A stretch of DNA of 64,000 bases from contig JAFXAU010000012.1 in the NCBI GenBank assembly GCA_017516865.1, forward strand, positions 1 through 64,000, written 5' to 3'. Every line of letters starts with the position of its first letter. The stretch's first letter is position 1. This stretch comes from Bacteroidales bacterium (GTDB lineage Bacteria; Bacteroidota; Bacteroidia; Bacteroidales; UBA1715). Positions 58,842 through 64,000 of this stretch are shown piece after piece. The translations under genes and the position numbers were made by a program. The notes under the pieces were generated by a model. The model was not told where the DNA came from, searched no databases, and saw nothing but the letters and a program-made list of their open reading frames with translations.

Positions 58842-61679
58842 TTATAATTTAATTACTTTTTTCGTGCCGTTGTAAGGGACGTCTTCGCATCGTTCCACTT
58901 CATGTTTGTGGGAACTAAAAATGTCAATTGCAATGCTTTTTTCAACTATTCTCACGACAAATTCTCGGTTTTGCAACATTCCTGGGAACGACCCCTTTCT
59001 GTCTTCTATAGTAAGAGTTTGCGTGTCATCGTCCCATTCAAAATCGATGGTCGAGAACATTCCTTTTTCGTAGTTGTAATTGTCATTTTCGTCTTCGTAC
59101 AACGTGAATTTGCCGTCAGCACCAGGGTAGATTCGAATTTCGAGTACGGTATCGGCATATTCGGTCGCATATTGCTTGTCTAACGCCATTGGAACAATGG
59201 AGCCGGCTCTTACAAACAATGGCATTGTTTCAATTTCGGCATTTGCACTAATTGTTTTTCCTCCCTCATATATTTTCCCTGTCCAGAAGTCATACCATGA
59301 CGTTCCATTGGGCAAATACACGTCACGAGTGGTTTTCGTTTCACCCATTATGATTGGCTTTGCATCTTCGGCTAACATTGACGGCGTTTTCCAACAGAGG
59401 ATGGAACGCGCCGCTCCCGATGATGAGTTTGCTGTTTCAAACATAAAATCGTATGCTTTGCCAGCTTCCAATGTGATTGGTTCGAAGTATTTCTCCGTAC
59501 CGCCTTCGTTCATCTTGATTTCCTTGCCGTCAATCAACATACGTTTTTGGTCGAAGTTCTTTATGTGGAAACGGTACGTGCCACTTTCGGGAACAGTGAT
59601 TTTACCTTCAAAGCGAACTGAGAACATTGTATCCGTCACGTAGTCAGGACGTTCGCAGTACCAGAACAAGTCAATCTTTTCGAGCGTTGTGTCAAGTGTT
59701 TGTTCCGTGTACTTGTTGTCTTTGTAGAACGTTACGTGTAATCCTGGTTTGCCGTCTTTTGTAGTGAATACCGACGCAGGAACTTCAACGCTTCGTTGCG
59801 GAGCGCGATATTTCTGAAAATCCGTAACAGGAGCAACCAAGAATGCGTTGCCAAACATATATTCATCTTGAATATTGTATGTGTTTTTATCTTTGAAATC
59901 CATTGCCAACGGACGCATAATGGTATAGTCGTCGTTGTAAATTTTCCACGCATTTGAATAAATGTACGGAATCAAGCGATAACGAAGTTGGTCGAATTTG
60001 ACCAAAGTCGGTGTGAATTCTCCAAATTCCCAGATTTCGCGAGGTGTTTCGGAACCGTGCGAACGGAAAATAGGGCAGAACGAGCAGAATTGGAACATAC
60101 GAGTGTATAATTCTTGATATGCAGGGTCTTTGATGTCGTTGCTGAACACGCCTTCATAGGAGCTCAGCACGAATGCACCCACGTCGAACGTCCAATATGG
60201 CACACCGGCGGCACAGTGGTTCAAACCAGCTACAATTTGGTTCTTATATATATCCCACGCTGCACCGATGTCGCCGCTCCACGTTACTGCCGCCGCACGT
60301 TGCTGACCAGCGTAGGTTGAACGGGTGAGAATGTATTGTCGTTGTGGATTTTTAGACTTGAGAGCATCAGCTTTCAGCATATCGTGGATTTGCGTCATTT
60401 CCACGAGTGAGAATGCGTTCAGATATCTATCCCACGAACCGAGATAGTTCCGTCCTGTGGTTTTCAAATCATATTCGGTTGATTCTTTTGTAAGGGCATT
60501 TGTAATGTCTGGTTCGGTTGAGTCGAACCAATAACCGTCCCAACCGCAGGATGCCACGCCGTTTTTCAGATATTCGTAGTATAATTTCGTCGCTTCGGGA
60601 TTGAACGGGTCGTAGTATTTGAAATCGCCCCAACCTTTTTTGTTGAACAAAAATCCTTTCGATTCAAAGTCCTTGTACATAGGTGCGTTGGGACCCACGC
60701 ACGGCCAGCAGGAAATCATCGTATGAAAATTCATAGCTTCAACTTCTTCAACCATTGCCTTGGGATTCGGGTAGCGGTCTTTGTCGAAGTACATTCCGCC
60801 CCAATCGTGTAGGCCTCCCCACCAGTTCCAGTCCTGAATCAGCACATCGATTGGGTAGCCAAGCTGACGGTATTTTTTTGCAATAGCAATGTATTCCGCC
60901 TGAGTGTGATAATGTTCCTTTGACTGCCAATAGCCATACGCCCATTTGCCGAACATAGGTGCCTTGCCCGTAAGATAACGGTAGCCGGAAATTATGTCGT
61001 CGGCATCGTCGTCAACAATCACGTAGTAGTCAAGATTGTCGGCCACTTCGGACCAAAGCGTGCAACCGTTTTCATCGTCATTGAACGTCGTTTTTGAATA
61101 ATTATCCCACAAAATACCGAATCCCGCCGTTGACCAAATGAATGGAATGACCGCGTCGGTATTTGTTTGCACAAGCTTTTCGGAGTGTCCACGGTAATTC
61201 AAAATGCCACTCTGATTTTGTCCTAATCCGTAAATAGCTTCGCCGTCGGCAAGTGTAAATGTTTGTCCGACACTAAACGAATTTTCGCCATTCTTTTCAT
61301 TTATGTATGGTGTAAAATCGGAAAAACCTTTTTCAGAAACGATTTCTTTCCCGTCGTTTTTGTAGGTTATTGCTCCAGTTTTCGCATCAATTTTTACGCT
61401 CAGTTCCGTTGACTCAATAGTGACGAACTTTGACCGTTTTATAGTTCTAAACGAAACTGGTTCCAAAGAATCGATCACAACCATCAAACTTTTTTTCTCC
61501 AAGGTTCCGTTGAGCGGACATTTCTGCACACGTACCACGTCGTCCTTGTAAAACTGCACCTGCACAATGCACGAATCTGTCTTAAATTGTATACCATTTT
61601 GAATTTCAGTCACTTCTGGAGTCGAACAACCGAATAAACCAATGACTGCCACGAGAAAGAGAATAAATAGTTTTTTCAT
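58842..61679 (-). CDS. GH31 alpha-glucosidase/alpha-xylosidase lipoprotein with inserted PA14 domain
   Basis: 945 residues, lipobox GLFGC (Cys18). GH31 barrel from about 235: nucleophile D386 in YWFDSTEPDIT and acid/base D470 in WSGDIGAAWD, plus FCPIFRSHGSETPREIW. A PA14-like module (about 646-765, FEGKITVPESGTYRFHIKNF) is inserted between AFLVAPVTDF and the DVYLPNGTSWYDFWTG strand of the C-terminal beta domain. The closest known architecture I recall is the alpha-xylosidases of xyloglucan loci (Xyl31 type). Likely a periplasmic or surface enzyme taking alpha-xylose from xyloglucan oligosaccharides; alpha-glucosidase is the alternative. Confidence 0.88.
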   Translation of the reverse strand: MKKLFILFLVAVIGLFGCSTPEVTEIQNGIQFKTDSCIVQVQFYKDDVVRVQKCPLNGTLEKKSLMVVIDSLEPVSFRTIKRSKFVTIESTELSVKIDAKTGAITYKNDGKEIVSEKGFSDFTPYINEKNGENSFSVGQTFTLADGEAIYGLGQNQSGILNYRGHSEKLVQTNTDAVIPFIWSTAGFGILWDNYSKTTFNDDENGCTLWSEVADNLDYYVIVDDDADDIISGYRYLTGKAPMFGKWAYGYWQSKEHYHTQAEYIAIAKKYRQLGYPIDVLIQDWNWWGGLHDWGGMYFDKDRYPNPKAMVEEVEAMNFHTMISCWPCVGPNAPMYKDFESKGFLFNKKGWGDFKYYDPFNPEATKLYYEYLKNGVASCGWDGYWFDSTEPDITNALTKESTEYDLKTTGRNYLGSWDRYLNAFSLVEMTQIHDMLKADALKSKNPQRQYILTRSTYAGQQRAAAVTWSGDIGAAWDIYKNQIVAGLNHCAAGVPYWTFDVGAFVLSSYEGVFSNDIKDPAYQELYTRMFQFCSFCPIFRSHGSETPREIWEFGEFTPTLVKFDQLRYRLIPYIYSNAWKIYNDDYTIMRPLAMDFKDKNTYNIQDEYMFGNAFLVAPVTDFQKYRAPQRSVEVPASVFTTKDGKPGLHVTFYKDNKYTEQTLDTTLEKIDLFWYCERPDYVTDTMFSVRFEGKITVPESGTYRFHIKNFDQKRMLIDGKEIKMNEGGTEKYFEPITLEAGKAYDFMFETANSSSGAARSILCWKTPSMLAEDAKPIIMGETKTTRDVYLPNGTSWYDFWTGKIYEGGKTISANAEIETMPLFVRAGSIVPMALDKQYATEYADTVLEIRIYPGADGKFTLYEDENDNYNYEKGMFSTIDFEWDDDTQTLTIEDRKGSFPGMLQNREFVVRIVEKSIAIDIFSSHKHEVERCEDVPYNGTKKVIKL

Positions 61680-61821
61680 ACTACTTAGTATTAATTTTTT
61701 GCAGTTTATTATTTCTGTAAAGAACGTGATTTTTTGTCACATTTGCAAATGAAAAAGCAAAACATTTTTGTTCTGCGAAAACAAATGAAAACCATGGTCG
61801 TGAAAAAATTACTCTTATTAA

Positions 61822-61852
61822 ATTGTATTCCAACTATGTTTTTTTAATTTTG
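61822..61852 (+). promoter_or_regulatory. Promoter of hisG
   Basis: ATTG (61822-61825), 19-nt spacer, TAATTTTG (61845-61852). The 5' UTR to the ATG at 61943 would be about 85 nt; no his-codon-rich leader peptide or T-box is visible in it. Confidence 0.5.
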
Positions 61853-61942
61853 CACAGGAAACGGAGAGATGGTTAATCACAATCTCGAATATATTTGAAA
61901 AAAGGTTTGTTGTGGCAAGCCATTCGAACGAAAAATAAAAAT

Positions 61943-62806
61943 ATGGAACAAGAGGTAATCAAATTAGCGATTCAAAAAAGTGGCAGATTGAGTGAAAAAA
62001 CTATCGAACTGCTCAAAAACTGTGGTATTAAATTTATTTCTAACTCAAGCCGTCTGAAAACGCAGGCATTCAATTTCCCGATGGAAATTCTTTTCCTCCG
62101 CGACGACGATATTCCTGGCTATGTGGCCGACGGTGTCGCCGATTTCGGTATTCTGGGAATGAACGAAATCGACGAGCAGAACGAAGATGTGAACGTCATC
62201 AAAAAACTTGGTTTTTCTGGTTGCCGTTTGTCTATCGCAGTTCCTAACGCATTTGATTACACCGACATACATAGTTTGGAAGGAAAACGCATTGCGACTT
62301 CGTATCCACGAATTTTGCAACAATTCCTTGACGCAAACAATGTGAAAGCTGAAATTCACGAAATCAGCGGTTCAGTTGAAATTGCTCCTACTATCGGTTT
62401 GACCGACGCAATCTGCGATATTGTAAGCACGGGCGGAACGTTGCTCAGCAATGGTTTGAAAGAAGTTGAAACTATCTATAAATCAGAAGCTGCACTTATC
62501 GGCAACAAACATCTGTCTGCCGAAAAACAAGCAATTCTTGATAAGTGGATGCTCCGCATTGAGGCTGTGAAAGCCGCTTCGAGCAACAAATATATATTGA
62601 TGAACGTGCCAAATTCGGCTATCGACAAAGTTACTGCATTGCTTCCAGGTATGAAAAGCCCGACAGTTATGCCGCTCAAGGAAGAAGGCTGGAGCTCGGT
62701 TCATTCGGTGATAAACGAAGACGACTTCTGGGATATTATTGAGAAAGTCCGCGAAGCTGGTGCCGAAGGCATTCTTGTGTGTCCAATTGAACAAATGATT
62801 CGATAA
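61943..62806 (+). CDS. hisG: ATP phosphoribosyltransferase (long form)
   Basis: 287 residues from ATG 61943 (MEQEVIKLAIQKSGRLSEKT). The long HisG form: catalytic domains with VADGVADFGILGMNEIDEQN and the PRPP-binding stretch DAICDIVSTGGTLLSNGLKE, plus the C-terminal regulatory domain (about 215-287) that binds histidine for feedback inhibition. First committed step of histidine synthesis. It is far from hisF/hisIE and is followed by nfeD with a one-base overlap (TAATG). Confidence 0.96.
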   Translation: MEQEVIKLAIQKSGRLSEKTIELLKNCGIKFISNSSRLKTQAFNFPMEILFLRDDDIPGYVADGVADFGILGMNEIDEQNEDVNVIKKLGFSGCRLSIAVPNAFDYTDIHSLEGKRIATSYPRILQQFLDANNVKAEIHEISGSVEIAPTIGLTDAICDIVSTGGTLLSNGLKEVETIYKSEAALIGNKHLSAEKQAILDKWMLRIEAVKAASSNKYILMNVPNSAIDKVTALLPGMKSPTVMPLKEEGWSSVHSVINEDDFWDIIEKVREAGAEGILVCPIEQMIR

Positions 62807-63237
62807 TGAGCGTGGTTACCATTTGGTTGTTGTGCGGTGTGATTGGATTGGCATTGGAGCTTATCCTACCGGGACTTGTCGTGCTGTTTTTCGGATGCGG
62901 TGCGTTGCTTACGGGCATTGCCACATGGATTTTCCCTTCGCTACAAATTGAAGGTCAACTTATTGTGTTTGTGGTAAGTTCGGTGGTTTTGTTGCTGGTT
63001 TTTAGAAAAATGCTCCGTAACCGATTCTTCAACAATTCAAAGGAAAGTGACGATGAACTTGCCGACGAATATATAGGTAAAACTGCCGTCGCACTTACGG
63101 ATTTTGCCAATGGTCATGGCGAAGTTGAATTCAAAGGCTCCAAATGGGAAGCTCTCTCGGCCGACGAGATACGCAAAGGTGACACAGTTGTGATTTCCAG
63201 TCGTGAAAGCATAAAACTGACGGTTGAGAAAAAGTAA
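62806..63237 (+). CDS. NfeD-family membrane protein (short form)
   Basis: 143 residues, two to three TM segments (IWLLCGVIGLALELILPGLV; VLFFGCGALLTGIATWIF; LIVFVVSSVVLLLVF), then an OB-fold domain (about 82-140: GKTAVALTDFANGHGEVEF and GDTVVISSRESIKLTVE). NfeD proteins partner flotillin-like SPFH proteins or stomatins in membrane quality control. No SPFH gene is beside it in the window. Coupled to hisG by TAATG. Confidence 0.85.
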   Translation: MSVVTIWLLCGVIGLALELILPGLVVLFFGCGALLTGIATWIFPSLQIEGQLIVFVVSSVVLLLVFRKMLRNRFFNNSKESDDELADEYIGKTAVALTDFANGHGEVEFKGSKWEALSADEIRKGDTVVISSRESIKLTVEKK

Positions 63238-63315
63238 ATCATAGTATTTTCTGCCAACTGCAAAATTTAAAGGCGTTTTTGAACTCGGTAACATTTGGAC
63301 AATCAAACGATAATT

Positions 63316-64000
63316 ATGCAAAAAACGAAAATAGCAGTTGCAATGAGCGGAGGCATAGACAGCAGTATAACTGCTTTGCTATTGCTGGAACAAGGTTACG
63401 ACGTCGTTGGGGTGACATTGCAATTATGGAGTAGCGAGGAAATTCAATCTGGCTGCTGTAGCACGAAGGCTGTCGATGATGCCCGTTGTTTTGCAGAGAA
63501 AATCGGTGTTCCACATTATGTTGTCGATGTTCGTGAAGCGTTTAAGAATTGTGTAGTACGAAATTTCGTCGACGAATATATGAATGCTCGCACGCCGAAT
63601 CCGTGTGTGGTTTGCAATCCGAATGTCAAATGGAAATCTTTGCTTGAAAAAGCGGACGAACTTGGTTGTGATAAGATTGCAACGGGTCATTATGCACAAA
63701 TTTCAGAATCGAACGGAAAATTTTTTGTAACTCGAGGCATTGATTTGTCAAAAGACCAGTCGTATGTCATGTGGAATTTGTCACAACAGCAACTTGCACG
63801 GACTGTTTTTCCTCTCGGAAAATATAAAAAGTCGGAAATTCGCGAAATAGCTCAAAAATATGGTTTCGAGGAACTTGTGCAGAAATCCGAAAGTCAGGAA
63901 ATATGTTTTATTCCTGATGATGATTATAGAGGATTTCTGAAAACATACGTACCTGATTATGAAACAATTGTCCGTAAAGGAGATTTTCTTTCGATGGATG
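63316..64000 (+). CDS. mnmA: tRNA-specific 2-thiouridylase MnmA (5' part, cut by the window edge)
   Basis: 228 codons are visible before the window ends, open to the last base. PP-loop AMSGGIDSS, and the conserved catalytic cysteines: C97 in NPCVVCN and C197 in SQEICFIPDDDY. SKDQSYVMWNLSQQQL and ATGHYA are also conserved. It adds sulfur to U34 of tRNAs for Lys, Glu and Gln, the partner modification to MnmD encoded at 40.3 kb. Starts 78 bp after nfeD. Confidence 0.95.
   Translation, partial: MQKTKIAVAMSGGIDSSITALLLLEQGYDVVGVTLQLWSSEEIQSGCCSTKAVDDARCFAEKIGVPHYVVDVREAFKNCVVRNFVDEYMNARTPNPCVVCNPNVKWKSLLEKADELGCDKIATGHYAQISESNGKFFVTRGIDLSKDQSYVMWNLSQQQLARTVFPLGKYKKSEIREIAQKYGFEELVQKSESQEICFIPDDDYRGFLKTYVPDYETIVRKGDFLSMD

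Noticed and set aside
61853..61942. His leader peptide or T-box attenuator before hisG
   Set aside because: The 90-nt leader has no run of His codons, no terminator hairpin and no T-box sequence.

Overview
The window looks like a chromosomal segment from a Bacteroidota bacterium, most likely a member of the Bacteroidales. Supporting evidence seen in the sequence: many start regions carry the phylum-specific -7 box TAnnTTTG, often with a TTTG/CTTG-like -33 box 18-20 nt upstream; one very large secreted enzyme ends in a type IX secretion (T9SS) sorting domain; many lipoproteins and outer-membrane beta-barrels are present; gldF/gldG and the TPP-riboswitch / TonB-receptor / PnuT / thiamine pyrophosphokinase operon are typical of the phylum; and ribosomal, IspG, GlgB and EF-Ts proteins have Bacteroidota-like form. 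Cellulase/xyloglucanase-type (GH44) and alpha-xylosidase-type (GH31) enzymes suggest a plant-fibre degrader, for example from a gut or rumen, but habitat is inference.

Layout. 0-0.5 kb: decayed IS3-type transposase end plus dispersed repeats and a perfect hairpin. 0.5-3 kb: SPOR-domain protein and lipoprotein. 3.2-9.2 kb: a 1993-residue modular PL14-like/GH44 T9SS cargo protein. 9.3-15.3 kb (minus): compact run gldF-gldG-hisF-hisIE-crp-pepD. 15.3-16.2 kb: gene-free stretch with two tandem small-RNA candidates sharing a 3' module. 16.2-21.8 kb (minus): radC, FISUMP lipoprotein, pyrH, then tsf-rpsB-rpsI-rplM. 22-26.1 kb: tRNA-Lys and the thiamine-uptake operon under a TPP riboswitch. 26.4-30.8 kb (minus): epimerase, dprA, lipoprotein, barrel protein, membrane protein. 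30.9-36.7 kb: ychF, TRIC-like channel, TauE/SafE, metal permease with HMA domain, glgB. 36.8-41 kb: tRNA Thr-Tyr-Gly, AT-rich accessory genes, a broken DUF3791-DUF3990 pair, an LRR protein, mnmD. 41-43.5 kb (minus): sugar-phosphate transferase and a radical SAM/SPASM protein. 43.7-50.7 kb: lipoprotein + DUF5723-like + barrel cluster, TerC, MutY-like glycosylase, BASS transporter. 51-57 kb: gdhA (minus), lipoprotein, secreted protein with TTG start, gamma-carbonic-anhydrase-like, ispG. 57-61.7 kb (minus): TolC-family, chagasin-like inhibitor lipoprotein, GH31 with inserted PA14. 61.9-64 kb: hisG, nfeD, and the 5' part of mnmA.

How the genes work together. The clearest functional unit is thiamine salvage: outer-membrane receptor, inner-membrane PnuT and pyrophosphokinase, sensed by the TPP riboswitch. 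Translation genes (rplM-rpsI-rpsB-tsf, four tRNAs, mnmA, mnmD, ychF) and core metabolism (hisF/hisIE/hisG, pyrH, gdhA, ispG, glgB) are interleaved with envelope and accessory genes. Histidine genes are split into two distant loci. GH31 and GH44 could act on the same plant glucan (xyloglucan), though they are 50 kb apart.

I did not find a clear-cut new multi-gene system. The most promising under-described items are the tandem sRNA pair (15.8-16.2 kb), the PL14-like/GH44 fusion, the outer-membrane trio at 43.7-48.0 kb, the Fe-S-less MutY-like glycosylase and the decayed DUF3791/DUF3990 module. All functional calls come from reading the sequence by eye; no database search was run.
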